DNA of 64,000 bases from Terribacillus sp. FSL K6-0262 (GTDB taxonomy: Bacteria > Bacillota > Bacilli > Bacillales > Amphibacillaceae), in NCBI RefSeq assembly GCF_037977385.1, contig NZ_CP150277.1, positions 1,899,001 to 1,963,000 on the forward strand. The letters are read 5' to 3'. Below the pieces are notes generated by a model. The model was given only the letters and a program-made list of their open reading frames with translations. It ran no database searches and had not been told where the DNA came from. A program made the translations under genes and the position numbers. The stretch's first letter is position 1, and every line of letters starts with the position of its first letter. Shown here in pieces: positions 1-8,852 of this stretch.

Positions 1-47
1 CAATGCATAGAGGGAGCAATAGCTAGAAAACCGCTGGAGGTGAATCC

Positions 48-974
48 ATGTACATTGTAAAACGATTACTTACCATGCTGCTGACAATATGGGTGATTGC
101 GAGTTTGACATTTTTGATCATGAAGTTTATCCCGGGTGATCCATTTGCATCCGATGCCGATGTGCTGCCGGAAGAGGTTTTGCAAAACATCCGGGCTAAA
201 TATAACTTGGATGAGCCAGTGGCCGTGCAATACGTTTTGTATATGAAGGATTTGGTCACCTTTGATTTAGGATTCTCGATTCAATCCGAAACAAGATCAG
301 TCAATTCGATCATTGCCGAGGGTGCGCCAGCTTCTGCTTTACTCGGACTGCAAGCCATGGTCGTCGCCTTGGTTCTGGGGCTCTTGTTGGGCATCGTAGC
401 GGCATTGAACCATAATAGGGCACTTGATTATGTATCCATGTTTATTGCCATCGTCGGGATATCGGTCCCGAGCTTCATCCTGGCTCCATTACTGATCAAA
501 TACCTTGCGGTGGATTGGGGATTGTTCCCTGTTGCATCATGGGGTACATGGCTGCATTCGGTGCTGCCGACACTGGCATTGGCTGCGACGCCGCTCGCTG
601 TCATCGCCAGGTTCATGCGATCCAGCATGCTTGAGGTGACGAATCAGAATTATATCAAGACAGCTGATGCCAAGGGGCTGTCAAAGTCGAAGCTAGTCAT
701 CAGGCACGGCATCCGGAATGCGATCCTGCCGGTTATCTCTTTCATCGGTCCTCTGTTTGTGTCTTTAATTACCGGAACATTCGTTATTGAAAAAATATTC
801 GCAATTCCTGGTATCGGCCGCTATTTCGTAGACAGTATCTTCAACCGGGATTATCCGGTGATCATGGGTACCACCATTTTCTTCAGTACATTGCTGGTAT
901 TGACATTATTCATCATCGATATATCCTATCGCTTCATTGACCCAAGAATCAAACTGACGAGTGGAGGGGAGTAA
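48..974 (+). CDS. oppB: Oligopeptide ABC transporter permease OppB
   Basis: Integral membrane permease of a peptide importer; with OppC it forms the channel across the cytoplasmic membrane. The 308-residue product has an N-terminal membrane segment (about 9-30), the conserved block following it with GDPF near residue 31, and further membrane spans from about residue 100, with the permease EAA-type loop around residues 205-225 (TADAKGLSKSK region). Length is normal for OppB/DppB. GGAGGTGAATCC precedes the ATG. It is the first visible gene of a five-gene same-strand operon and its stop codon directly abuts the oppC start. Substrate (oligopeptide versus dipeptide or nickel) cannot be told from the permease alone; the family call is secure. 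Confidence 0.93.
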   Translation: MYIVKRLLTMLLTIWVIASLTFLIMKFIPGDPFASDADVLPEEVLQNIRAKYNLDEPVAVQYVLYMKDLVTFDLGFSIQSETRSVNSIIAEGAPASALLGLQAMVVALVLGLLLGIVAALNHNRALDYVSMFIAIVGISVPSFILAPLLIKYLAVDWGLFPVASWGTWLHSVLPTLALAATPLAVIARFMRSSMLEVTNQNYIKTADAKGLSKSKLVIRHGIRNAILPVISFIGPLFVSLITGTFVIEKIFAIPGIGRYFVDSIFNRDYPVIMGTTIFFSTLLVLTLFIIDISYRFIDPRIKLTSGGE

Positions 975-1919
975 ATGGAAGCCAAACGCGTGGATGATTC
1001 CCTTTTCCGCCCCCTATCACCAGAAAAGAGGGGGCAAGACCCGGTCCAGCGCCCGAGTATGAGCGTCTGGAAGGAAACGATTGTAAACGTTGTAAAAAAT
1101 AAAATGGCAGTCCTCGGATTTTCCCTGCTGCTCATCATTATCGTCTTTGCGATAGCAGGCCCGCATATGGTGCCGTTCGATCCGGCCAAACAAAGCTTGG
1201 AGAATACAAATGTGGCGCCAAACAGTGAGCATTGGTTCGGCACCGATGACTTAGGCCGGGATGTGTGGTCGAGAACCTGGTATGGAGCCAGGGTATCGCT
1301 GACGATCGGACTTGTGGCCGCGGTGATTGATATCTTCCTTGGCGTGACGATCGGCGGCATCTCTGGTTATATGGCCGGGCGCAGCAAGGCCGGTGACCGG
1401 GTCGATGGCATTTTAATGCGCATCGTGGAGATTCTGTACGGTATTCCTTACTTATTGATCGTCATCTTGCTGATGGTGATCATGGAGCCCGGTGTCACAT
1501 CCATCATCATTGCTTTATCTGTCACGGGCTGGGTGGGGATGGCCAGGATCATACGCGGCCAAATCCTGCAGCTGAAGTCACAGGAATATGTGCTGGCTGC
1601 CCAAAAGCTGGGCACCTCCCATGCCAAGATCATTTGGCGGCATTTGATTCCCAATACAGCAGGCATCATCATCGTCAATCTGACCTTTACCATTCCTTCG
1701 GCTATCTTCGCCGAGTCATTCCTCAGCTTTCTGGGACTGGGCGTGCAAGCGCCATTTGCCAGCTGGGGGACGATGGCAAACGATTCCTTGGGTGTCATTT
1801 TAAGCGGCCAGTGGTGGCGTCTCTTTTTTCCGGGCTTTATGATTGCCCTCACCATGTTTGCTTTTAATGCCTTCGGGGACGGCCTGCAAGATGCACTGGA
1901 TCCCAAAGCAAATAAATAG
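975..1919 (+). CDS. oppC: Oligopeptide ABC transporter permease OppC
   Basis: Second permease of the peptide importer, 314 residues. A charged cytosolic N-terminus of about 45 residues precedes the first membrane helix; the GTDDLGRDVWSR block near residue 90, typical of OppC/DppC, is present, followed by about five more helices and the EAA-type coupling loop (VLAAQKLGTSHAKII, about residues 205-220). The ATG sits immediately after the oppB stop with a GGAGGGGAG ribosome site inside the end of oppB, so the two are translationally coupled. Family membership is clear; the transported peptide class is inferred only. Confidence 0.93.
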   Translation: MEAKRVDDSLFRPLSPEKRGQDPVQRPSMSVWKETIVNVVKNKMAVLGFSLLLIIIVFAIAGPHMVPFDPAKQSLENTNVAPNSEHWFGTDDLGRDVWSRTWYGARVSLTIGLVAAVIDIFLGVTIGGISGYMAGRSKAGDRVDGILMRIVEILYGIPYLLIVILLMVIMEPGVTSIIIALSVTGWVGMARIIRGQILQLKSQEYVLAAQKLGTSHAKIIWRHLIPNTAGIIIVNLTFTIPSAIFAESFLSFLGLGVQAPFASWGTMANDSLGVILSGQWWRLFFPGFMIALTMFAFNAFGDGLQDALDPKANK

Positions 1920-1930
1920 GAGGTGGGATG

Positions 1931-2941
1931 ATGGAACATTTACTGGAAGTGAACAATCTGGAAGTGAGCTTCAAGACATATGGAGGGGAAGTACAAGCAG
2001 TGCGGGACGTTTCCTTCCACGTCGATAAGGGGGAAATACTGGCGATAGTCGGGGAAAGCGGCAGCGGAAAAAGTGTCACCGTACAAACCATAATGGGTCT
2101 GATCCCGACTCCGCCTGGCAAGATAAGGAACGGGGAAGTGCTGCTGGAAGGGCAGGATCTTCTCCGATTATCCAAACGTGAGATGCAAAAGGTAAAAGGC
2201 TCGAGAATCAGCATGGTCTTCCAGGATCCGATGACGTCTTTGAACCCGACGATGAAGGTAGGCAAGCAAATCGCAGAAAGTATCACAGCCCACCAAAAGA
2301 TAAAGGGGCAGGAAGCGAAAGAGCGCGCCATCGAAATGATCCGCCTGGTCGGTATATCGAACCCTGCCGATCGCTACGACCAGTACCCGCATGAATTCAG
2401 CGGCGGGATGCGGCAGCGGATCATGATCGCCATTGCGCTTGCCTGCCATCCGCAGGTGCTCGTGGCAGATGAACCGACGACGGCATTGGACGTAACCATC
2501 CAAGCACAAGTATTGGATTTGATGAAGAATCTAAGGGATGAACTGGATACTTCCATTATCTTGATCACCCATGATCTTGGCGTGGTAGCCGAGACAGCCG
2601 AACGGGTCGCCGTCATGTATGGCGGTATGATTGTCGAATCGGCACCCGTCACCGAAATTTTCAAGAATCCCAAACACCCTTACACATGGGGGCTGCTGGA
2701 GTCGATCCCCGATATCGACGCAACGGATAAAAAGCGCTTGATACCAATCGAAGGAGCACCGCCAGATTTATTCTCACCGCCGAAGGGCTGTCCATTTGCA
2801 CCGCGATGTAAATATGCCATGGATGTTTGTGTCGAAGCAATGCCGCCTGCTTTTTCCATCGACAAGGCGCATGAGGCAAAATGCTGGCTGAACGATCCCC
2901 GGACACCAGCCCTCAAAGAACTGGCGGCAGGGAGGGAATGA
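1931..2941 (+). CDS. oppD: Oligopeptide ABC transporter ATPase OppD
   Basis: Cytosolic ATPase powering the importer. Walker A GESGSGKS lies near residues 40-47, the ABC signature FSGGMRQR near 155, Walker B with VADEPTTALD just after, and an H-loop THDLG near 210. The C-terminal third carries the oligopeptide-transporter extension with a Cys cluster (CPFAPRC ... C ... C), which in OppD/OppF-type ATPases binds an iron-sulfur cluster. Two adjacent ATGs exist; the second (1931) has the better spacing from GGAGGTG. Its end overlaps the next start region, as expected within an operon. Confidence 0.92.
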   Translation: MEHLLEVNNLEVSFKTYGGEVQAVRDVSFHVDKGEILAIVGESGSGKSVTVQTIMGLIPTPPGKIRNGEVLLEGQDLLRLSKREMQKVKGSRISMVFQDPMTSLNPTMKVGKQIAESITAHQKIKGQEAKERAIEMIRLVGISNPADRYDQYPHEFSGGMRQRIMIAIALACHPQVLVADEPTTALDVTIQAQVLDLMKNLRDELDTSIILITHDLGVVAETAERVAVMYGGMIVESAPVTEIFKNPKHPYTWGLLESIPDIDATDKKRLIPIEGAPPDLFSPPKGCPFAPRCKYAMDVCVEAMPPAFSIDKAHEAKCWLNDPRTPALKELAAGRE

Positions 2942-2943
2942 TC

Positions 2944-3900
2944 ATGACAGAAACCATCGTCCAAATCGAACAAATGAAAAAATATTTTCCCATCGGCAAG
3001 GATTTGACTGTCAAATCCGTCGATGACATCTCCATCGGCATCAGGCGCGGGGAAACATTCGGTCTTGTCGGGGAAAGCGGGAGCGGAAAATCGACGCTCG
3101 GGAAAACAATCGTCGGACTGGAGGATCCCACATCAGGCAGGATTGTCTACAATGGCCTGGATCTGAGTCAATTGAACAAAAAGCAAAAGAAACAGATAAA
3201 CCGGGAGATCCAAGTGATTTTCCAGGATCCGCATGCGTCATTGAATCCGCGGATGCGTGTTGGCGATATTATCGCTGAAGGGATCGATGCCCACAAGCTG
3301 GCAAAAGGCAAAAGCAGGCAGGACCGCGTCTATGAGCTGCTGGAAAGAGTCGGGCTGCAGCCCCAGCATGCCCAGCGCTACCCGCATGAGTTCAGCGGCG
3401 GCCAGCGGCAGCGTATTGGGATTGCCCGGGCGCTGGCGGTCGAGCCGAAGTTCATCGTGGCGGATGAACCTATTTCAGCGCTGGATGTATCGATTCAAGC
3501 ACAGGTTATCAATCTATTGGAGGATCTAAAAGAACAAGAGGATTTAACGTACTTATTCATTGCGCATGATTTAGGCATGGTCAAGCATATCAGTGACCGA
3601 ATCGGTGTCATGTATTTAGGGAAAATGATGGAGCTCGCAGATAGCGATGAGCTGTTTCACGACCCACTTCATCCCTATACAAAAGCATTATTATCCGCTA
3701 TCCCGGTTGCCAACCCGGAAGCGAGGAAGCGGGAAAGGATCGTGCTGGATGGTGATCCGCCAAGTCCGGTAGATCCGCCAAGCGGCTGTCGATTCCGCAC
3801 CAGATGTCCATTTGCGATGGATGTTTGTGCCCAGGCCGTACCAGAGTGGAGGGAAGTGAAGGACAACCACTGGACAGCGTGTCATCTTTATGATGAATAA
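2944..3900 (+). CDS. oppF: Oligopeptide ABC transporter ATPase OppF
   Basis: Second ATPase of the importer, forming a heterodimer with OppD. Walker A GESGSGKS, signature FSGGQRQR and Walker B VADEPISALD are intact, and the C-terminal CRFRTRCPF cluster typical of OppF is present. I prefer the ATG at 2944 because GGAGGG lies seven bases upstream; the earlier in-frame ATGs at 2881 and 2938 lie inside oppD. Product about 318 residues, normal for the family. The gene ends about 20 bases before the substrate-binding protein gene. Confidence 0.92.
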   Translation: MTETIVQIEQMKKYFPIGKDLTVKSVDDISIGIRRGETFGLVGESGSGKSTLGKTIVGLEDPTSGRIVYNGLDLSQLNKKQKKQINREIQVIFQDPHASLNPRMRVGDIIAEGIDAHKLAKGKSRQDRVYELLERVGLQPQHAQRYPHEFSGGQRQRIGIARALAVEPKFIVADEPISALDVSIQAQVINLLEDLKEQEDLTYLFIAHDLGMVKHISDRIGVMYLGKMMELADSDELFHDPLHPYTKALLSAIPVANPEARKRERIVLDGDPPSPVDPPSGCRFRTRCPFAMDVCAQAVPEWREVKDNHWTACHLYDE

Positions 3901-3919
3901 AATCAAAGGGGGATTTACG

Positions 3920-5527
3920 ATGAAAAAATGGCTGAAAAGCCTGGCATTGCTCGTATCCGTCGCCGTCTTCGCGGCAGGCTGCAGCGAAGGATCAGGAGGC
4001 GGCAGTGCAGACATAGCGCAGGAAATAACAGTGAATGCGATGAGTGAGCCGCCGGATTTGGATCCGGCTCTGGCAACGGATACGACATCCGGCTGGGTGT
4101 TGGATCATGTATTTGAAGGGCTTTATACAAAAGATGAGAACGGAAACCCGGTCTTGGGAGCGGCAAGCAATGTCGATGTATCGGAAGATGGCAAAACGTA
4201 TACGTTCACCATCCGCGACGATGCCAAATGGTCAGATGGCTCGAACGTGACAGCAGGCGATTTCGAATACGCATGGAAACGGGTGCTGAACCCAGACACC
4301 GGCAGTTCCTTTGCTTTCTACCTGTATTACCTCAAAGGTGCAGAGGCATACAACAAAGGCGAGGGCTCCGTCGAGGATGTCGGTGTAACGGCACAGGATG
4401 ATAAAACACTCGTCGTGGAATTGGAAGCACCTCTTGGCTATTTCGATGAACTATTGACGATGTGGACATTCTACCCGGTCAAACAGGATGTCGTGGAAGA
4501 GAACAGCGCGTGGTCTGCCGAAGCGGATACATTTGTAAGCAATGGGCCATTCAAGCTGACAAAATGGGCGCATGACAGCGAAGTCGTGATCGAGAAGAAC
4601 GGAGACTATTGGGATAGCGATGTCGTCAAGCTGGATAAAGTAACCTACAAGATGGTCAATGATGCAACGACGTATTATCAAATGTACAAAACAGGCGAGC
4701 TGGATCTCATCCAGACACTGCCATCCGATGTGATCGATCAAGAAAAGGATTCCGAGGAATACAGCGAAGTACCATACTTCGGAACGTATATGTATATGTT
4801 TAACGTCGACAAAGAACCATTCACCAATGAGAAAATCAGAAGGGCATTCACGATGGCAGTCGATCGGGAAACATTAACGAAGAACGTGACAAAAGCAGGG
4901 GAAACACCAGCGTATGCATTTGTCCCGGAAGGTGTCGAAACACCAGAGGGTGACTTCCGCGAAGCAGGCGGCGCGTACTTTGAAGAAAATGCAGCCGAAG
5001 CGAAGAAACTGCTGGAAGAAGGTATGGAAGAAGAAGGCTGGACAGAGCTGCCGGAGGTGAGCATCCTTTATAATACAGCTGAAAACAATAAGAAAGTGGC
5101 AGAATCCGTCCAAGCCATGTACAAAGACAATCTCGGCATCGATGTGAAGCTCGAGAACCAAGAGTGGAAAACATACCTGGATACAACCCAGCAGGGCAAT
5201 TTCCAAATGGCTCGCATGGGCTGGATCGGCGTCCTGGTAGATCCAGTGGTCATCCTCGATTACTACCTGGGCGACAGCCCGAACAACCGCACGAACTGGG
5301 TGAACGAGGAGTACGACCAGCTAATGGCCGATGCCAAAGTAGAACAAGACCCAGACAAGCGTTACGAATTGCTGCACCAAGCAGAAGCAGTACTGATGGA
5401 GGATCTGCCATTCAACCCGATCTACCATTATACAAATAACTACCTGACATCCCAGAACTTCGAAAACATTGTATACCCGGTAAACCGCTATCCTTACCTG
5501 AAATGGGCGGAAAAAGTTTCAGAATAG
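3920..5527 (+). CDS. oppA: Oligopeptide-binding lipoprotein OppA
   Basis: Extracellular solute-binding protein of family 5 (SBP_bac_5), lipid-anchored outside the membrane, delivering peptides to OppBC. It has a lipoprotein signal: charged MKKW start, hydrophobic stretch, and lipobox ending AAGC near residue 20. The body has the family pattern EPPDLDPALATD, a DDAKWSDGSNVTAGDF block and NVDKEPFTNEKIRRAF. The start at 3920 follows AAAGGGGG; the upstream in-frame ATG at 3890 would put ten residues before the signal peptide and lies inside oppF. Position after oppF (order B-C-D-F-A) differs from B. subtilis opp, where oppA is first. Confidence 0.92.
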   Translation: MKKWLKSLALLVSVAVFAAGCSEGSGGGSADIAQEITVNAMSEPPDLDPALATDTTSGWVLDHVFEGLYTKDENGNPVLGAASNVDVSEDGKTYTFTIRDDAKWSDGSNVTAGDFEYAWKRVLNPDTGSSFAFYLYYLKGAEAYNKGEGSVEDVGVTAQDDKTLVVELEAPLGYFDELLTMWTFYPVKQDVVEENSAWSAEADTFVSNGPFKLTKWAHDSEVVIEKNGDYWDSDVVKLDKVTYKMVNDATTYYQMYKTGELDLIQTLPSDVIDQEKDSEEYSEVPYFGTYMYMFNVDKEPFTNEKIRRAFTMAVDRETLTKNVTKAGETPAYAFVPEGVETPEGDFREAGGAYFEENAAEAKKLLEEGMEEEGWTELPEVSILYNTAENNKKVAESVQAMYKDNLGIDVKLENQEWKTYLDTTQQGNFQMARMGWIGVLVDPVVILDYYLGDSPNNRTNWVNEEYDQLMADAKVEQDPDKRYELLHQAEAVLMEDLPFNPIYHYTNNYLTSQNFENIVYPVNRYPYLKWAEKVSE

Positions 5528-5538
5528 TATATAATCAA

Positions 5539-5572
5539 GGAAAGCGGGATCTCTTGCAGGTCCCGCTTTCCC
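5539..5572 (+). terminator. Stem-loop after opp operon
   Basis: A perfect 11-bp inverted repeat (GGAAAGCGGGA / TCCCGCTTTCC) lies 12 bases after oppA. No clear T-run follows, so it may act as an intrinsic terminator or as a 3' RNA-stabilising stem. Confidence 0.6.
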
Positions 5573-5597
5573 ATACATATGAAAGGAGCTTGCAGAT

Positions 5598-5966
5598 ATG
5601 AAATGGAAGGTATCCCTCTTCTTCCTGACTATGCTTGCCTGGTACAGCGTCACAATGGCAGCCTCATTTTCGCTGGCCGACGTATCCAACACTGCATTTT
5701 TGATCGGACTTCTTTTGACTATCATTGCAGCAATCGCACGCATTCTCAACACCGGCTTCCTCACGCCAATGATCCAAGGTTTTCAAATGATCGGACAGCG
5801 CATGATCCGGAAATCACGTTCAGCCGAACGCGCAGACAGCCAAATGAAAAACGACCCCGACATCCAAACATTCAAGTCCAGCCTTGCATCTTTTATCATG
5901 CAAAGCACGTTTATCATTGGCATCAGCTCGATCCTTACTTCTGTGGTTGGTATATTTATGCTTTAA
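5598..5966 (+). CDS. Small membrane protein, DUF3899-like
   Basis: 122-residue membrane protein with two N-terminal hydrophobic segments (about 5-27 and 33-58), a basic polar stretch (MIRKSRSAERADSQ, 68-85) and a C-terminal hydrophobic segment (95-122). The pattern of a short two-helix start followed by a Gly-Phe loop resembles the DUF3899 family of Firmicutes; I rate that assignment as tentative. An AAAGGAG ribosome site precedes the ATG. It stands alone between the opp operon and an AT-rich stretch; function unknown. Confidence 0.7.
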   Translation: MKWKVSLFFLTMLAWYSVTMAASFSLADVSNTAFLIGLLLTIIAAIARILNTGFLTPMIQGFQMIGQRMIRKSRSAERADSQMKNDPDIQTFKSSLASFIMQSTFIIGISSILTSVVGIFML

Positions 5967-6100
5967 TAAGAGACATAAATTGTGTTATATTCCATGTTTA
6001 TACAAAAATATTTAGGTTTTATGGAATTATATGTTAATTATTTAATATTCATGCCGATATAAAAGGAGATTAACAATTTCTGAAAAATAAGGAGGAAGTC

Positions 6101-6568
6101 ATGAAGAAAATTATAGCCTTGTTTTTGTTAATCTCGTTAGTCGTTGCTCCATTGTTCTTCAAGGATTCAGCTTCTGCTGCAACTGCGCCAAGATTAACAG
6201 AAGTAAGAGTAGTAGCAATCACTTCGGATGGAAATGATTTTGTTTGGGAGAATATTCCTTCTAATTCATTGAAAGCGAGCAAACCGCTTAAGGGTGACAC
6301 GCTTTATTTGAAGGTACTTTTTATGGGATATCCTAAGGGGTATCTTATTAACAGCGGAGGCGTCAATATTTATCCCAGTACAACCAGATATGATACGGAT
6401 TACATTGTAGGACGAGACAGGATTGTGAAAGGGTATTATTATTATCTGAAGATTCCTATGGATAAGCTTCCAACAAATACTGTAAATATCACAGGGTTGG
6501 ATCATCTGTTAGGTACTCCAATTTCTGCTATGCCTATTAGTTTTGATAGAGAGGGTGATGAACAATGA
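6101..6568 (+). CDS. Secreted protein of unknown function
   Basis: 155 residues with a classical signal peptide (MKKIIALFLLISLVVAP, cleavage likely after SASA near residue 26). The mature part is rich in aromatic and beta-branched residues (YYYYLK near residue 115), suggesting a beta-rich extracellular fold. GGAGGAAG precedes the ATG. Its last four bases overlap the next gene (ATGA), so the two are very likely co-translated. I do not recognise the family. Codon use is more AT-rich than the opp genes. Confidence 0.75.
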   Translation: MKKIIALFLLISLVVAPLFFKDSASAATAPRLTEVRVVAITSDGNDFVWENIPSNSLKASKPLKGDTLYLKVLFMGYPKGYLINSGGVNIYPSTTRYDTDYIVGRDRIVKGYYYYLKIPMDKLPTNTVNITGLDHLLGTPISAMPISFDREGDEQ

Positions 6569-6933
6569 CTAACTCAGTCTCCAACGTATACAGCGATGTG
6601 ACAAAGGATTCCCGATTTTTAGCATTCAGCAGATTAGCCACTGAAAACTATGGGGGGAATCAAGTCTCAGAAGCTAATCGGTACTCCATGAGTTTTCAGG
6701 ATTATTGTGAAAAACTAGAAAAAGGAGAAGTAGTTGAGCCAAAGAACACCTTGAATAATTACACCAAAGCCAATTGGGATTCCAGAGTGGAACGGGCATT
6801 TGAGAAATCTGATTCTGCACTGGGGAATGAGGTTATGAATATCATTAAAAAATCTTATCGATTGGGCTTGGTCGATGAGAATCATACGTTATTAAGATAT
6901 AAAGCGATTGAAGCATATAAAAACTCCATTTAA
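6565..6933 (+). CDS. Hypothetical cytosolic protein
   Basis: 122 residues, hydrophilic, no signal or membrane segment. It overlaps the preceding secreted-protein gene by ATGA, which points to a joint function. The C-terminal half (NEVMNIIKKSYRLGLVDENHTLLRYKAIEAYKNS) looks helical. No family recognised. A strong terminator follows directly, so the two genes form a closed two-gene unit. The pairing of one exported and one cytosolic small protein could fit an effector/immunity arrangement, but nothing in the sequence shows this. Confidence 0.7.
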   Translation: MTNSVSNVYSDVTKDSRFLAFSRLATENYGGNQVSEANRYSMSFQDYCEKLEKGEVVEPKNTLNNYTKANWDSRVERAFEKSDSALGNEVMNIIKKSYRLGLVDENHTLLRYKAIEAYKNSI

Positions 6934-6940
6934 TCATTTC

Positions 6941-6968
6941 AAAAGGGCAGCTCTAGCTGCTCTTTTTT
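6941..6968 (+). terminator. Intrinsic terminator
   Basis: AGGGCAGC-TCTA-GCTGCTCT stem followed by TTTTTTG, immediately after the two-gene unit. Confidence 0.85.
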
Positions 6969-7191
6969 GTGATCAATGTTTTGATCTAATACTAGAAAGT
7001 GAGCATAGCTTTTGGGTTTCCAGTGACCTAGTGTTAACGCTGATACAGCAGATGAATGAGTATGTTATCGATTTTCGTATTTAAAATTTTTCGCTAACCC
7101 TGCCCCATACTTCATAAAACACCGTGTAAACTCCCTCCATCCGCTATATAATGACAGATAAAGACATATTGAACGGAAAGAAGGCATATTC

Positions 7192-7671
7192 ATGAAAATC
7201 ACCATCATCAGCGTCGGCAAACTAAAAGAAAAATACCTCAAGCAAGGCATCGAGGAATACACCAAACGCCTGAGTTCCTACGCCAAGGTCGACCTGATCG
7301 AAGTATCCGACGAAAAAGCCCCCGAAAACTTGAGCGAAGCCGACATGCAAATCGTCAAACAAAAAGAAGGCGATCGCATCCTGTCGAAAATCAACCCCGA
7401 CGACTACGTCATTTCCCTGGAAATAAAGGGACAAATGATCACATCCGAACAGCTCGCGTCGAAAATTGACAGCCTGGCAACATACGGGAAGAGCAAGATC
7501 GTATTCGTCATAGGCGGATCCTTGGGTCTGAGCGAAGAAGTGATGCAGCGAAGTGACTATGCGCTGTCGTTCTCGAAAATGACATTTCCGCATCAGCTGA
7601 TGAAACTGGTGCTGGTGGAGCAGGTTTATCGAGCGTTTCGGATTATTAAGGGGGAGCCGTATCATAAGTAA
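7192..7671 (+). CDS. rlmH: 23S rRNA (pseudouridine1915-N3)-methyltransferase RlmH
   Basis: SPOUT-class, AdoMet-dependent enzyme that methylates pseudouridine 1915 in helix 69 of 23S rRNA. 159 residues, the usual length. Visible family features: N-terminal [15 protein letters not shown], the AdoMet loop [12 protein letters not shown] near residues 105-117, and the invariant C-terminal EPYHK. GAAAGAAGG precedes the ATG. In staphylococci the last codons of this gene are the integration site of SCC elements; the corresponding 3' sequence is conserved here, but no inserted element is evident. Confidence 0.96.
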   Translation: MKITIISVGKLKEKYLKQGIEEYTKRLSSYAKVDLIEVSDEKAPENLSEADMQIVKQKEGDRILSKINPDDYVISLEIKGQMITSEQLASKIDSLATYGKSKIVFVIGGSLGLSEEVMQRSDYALSFSKMTFPHQLMKLVLVEQVYRAFRIIKGEPYHK

Positions 7672-7801
7672 ACGGGGTTCAAGGACAACCCCTACTTATA
7701 ACAAGCACGAAAGGCCTTTATGCAAGATGGTTTTATTAATTTGTTCATAGTAGAATATTTCTTTAAGTCACAAATAAATGAATCAGGGGAGGCTCTAAAA
7801 C

Positions 7802-8038
7802 ATGGGATGGGTAATTACAGGATTGATAATCCTGGGGCTGCTGATATGCTTGGTTTCACAGAGAATTTTCTATATGCTTGTATACTTCGCATTATTATCT
7901 GCCGGGCTATTTATTTATAGAGTGGCCAATGGACAATCATTTTGGGAAGCTTTCATTGATTTTGGATTGGTGGATATCGTCATTCTTATTGTTGCATTAG
8001 TGATGATAGCAGAAAAATTAAAGAGTGGAAAAGGATGA
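7802..8038 (+). CDS. Small membrane protein
   Basis: 78 residues with three hydrophobic segments (about 2-20, 22-40, 52-70) and a short basic tail. A GGGGAGG ribosome site precedes the ATG. No recognised family. Its end overlaps by four bases a longer plus-strand reading frame that I reject, because the opposite strand there encodes a Phr peptide. Confidence 0.6.
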   Translation: MGWVITGLIILGLLICLVSQRIFYMLVYFALLSAGLFIYRVANGQSFWEAFIDFGLVDIVILIVALVMIAEKLKSGKG

Positions 8039-8114
8039 CGTGGAGGTCAGCTTTAAAGTTGGAGTACAAGAAGTATTTTTTAAGCTGCTTGGGCGGCAGT
8101 ATCTATATCGTTTT

Positions 8115-8258
8115 TTACTTATCGAATCTTTTAGGTGTGAATATGATTGCTCCAGCATCTCCCTCTTTTTCCACAGTGTTTTTTAAATCACTATACCCAG
8201 CTAGTCCGCTTACAATGATCGTGGCGATAAGTACCAGTGAGAAAATCAGCTTTTTCAT
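8115..8258 (-). CDS. Phr-type signalling peptide precursor
   Basis: 47-residue precursor read on the minus strand from an ATG preceded by GGAGG. It has a Sec signal (MKKLIFSLVLIATIIVSG), then a polar C-terminal region with KEGDAG and the end TPKRFDK. Family knowledge: such precursors are exported, trimmed to a penta/hexapeptide, reimported by Opp and bound by a cognate Rap protein. It closely resembles the second precursor at 48736-48882 in signal peptide and in the KEGDxG block, while the last residues differ, as expected for distinct specificities. Its upstream rap neighbour is a ruin, so this is an orphan signal. The mature peptide cannot be assigned by eye. Confidence 0.8.
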   Translation of the reverse strand: MKKLIFSLVLIATIIVSGLAGYSDLKNTVEKEGDAGAIIFTPKRFDK

Positions 8259-8271
8259 AAAAACCTCCTAA

Positions 8272-8412
8272 TTATAGAGCCAATGAATAATACTCTGCCG
8301 CGAGTTCACATCATTAAAATATTAAAGCTATAATTAGCGTTAATTCTTCTAAAATATTCTGCGTTCCTGCTAAATGCTTCAAATTCAATCTGTCTTCATA
8401 TATTTAATTCAC
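8272..8412 (-). pseudogene. Remnant of a rap gene (3' end)
   Basis: Minus-strand DNA just upstream of the orphan phr aligns by eye with the 3' end of the intact rap at 48898-49950. Recognisable pieces occur in different frames: YEDRLN, then RINANY, then ELAAEYYSLAL ending in a stop. The middle (about 50 bases in the intact copy) is missing and frameshifts are present. Only roughly the last 50 codons of a Rap protein survive. The spacing to phr (13 bases) matches that of the intact pair. Confidence 0.75.
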
Positions 8413-8852
8413 ATCTTCTCTAGATCATTTTCCATCCTTTATGAAGGAGCCGGTTCTTTCAAGGACTGTAACTGCTTATAGGAATTGAATATGGATCGGT
8501 ATTAATATCTGTATATGAGATAATATGTCCTGTAGTACTAACCTCCCTAAAAACAGGAATATTATTGGTTTTAATTCCATTATTTATATATTTCGGCATG
8601 GGTATTGATGGAATTATCATGCGATTCTAGAAGTCTGTATTTCCTCGTTTGGCATAAGGACTCGTTAATCTGGAAGTGGAAAATGAGCAGGGTACTCCCA
8701 ATTATCCTAGCATTTAGGCACTTTATACTGCTATATGGTCACTGGATATAAAAAAGAGGAAAATCATCTATATTTTTACTACTTTTTACTGATATTGTAA
8801 GTTCCCGGGACATGGTACGCTATTTGGGATAAGTTTACATGGAGGATGAAAA
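8413..8852. other. Intergenic stretch with a membrane-protein fragment
   Basis: About 440 bases without an intact gene. On the plus strand roughly 8478-8630 reads as a hydrophobic peptide (contains LLVLIPLFIYFGMGIDG) ending in a stop and lacking a start with a ribosome site; it looks like the remnant of a membrane protein. Nothing else was recognised. Confidence 0.4.

Noticed and set aside
8035..8271. 78-codon plus-strand reading frame overlapping the previous gene by ATGA
   Set aside because: The opposite strand encodes a clear Phr precursor with ribosome site and rap remnant upstream; the plus-strand product ends in the antisense of the signal peptide.
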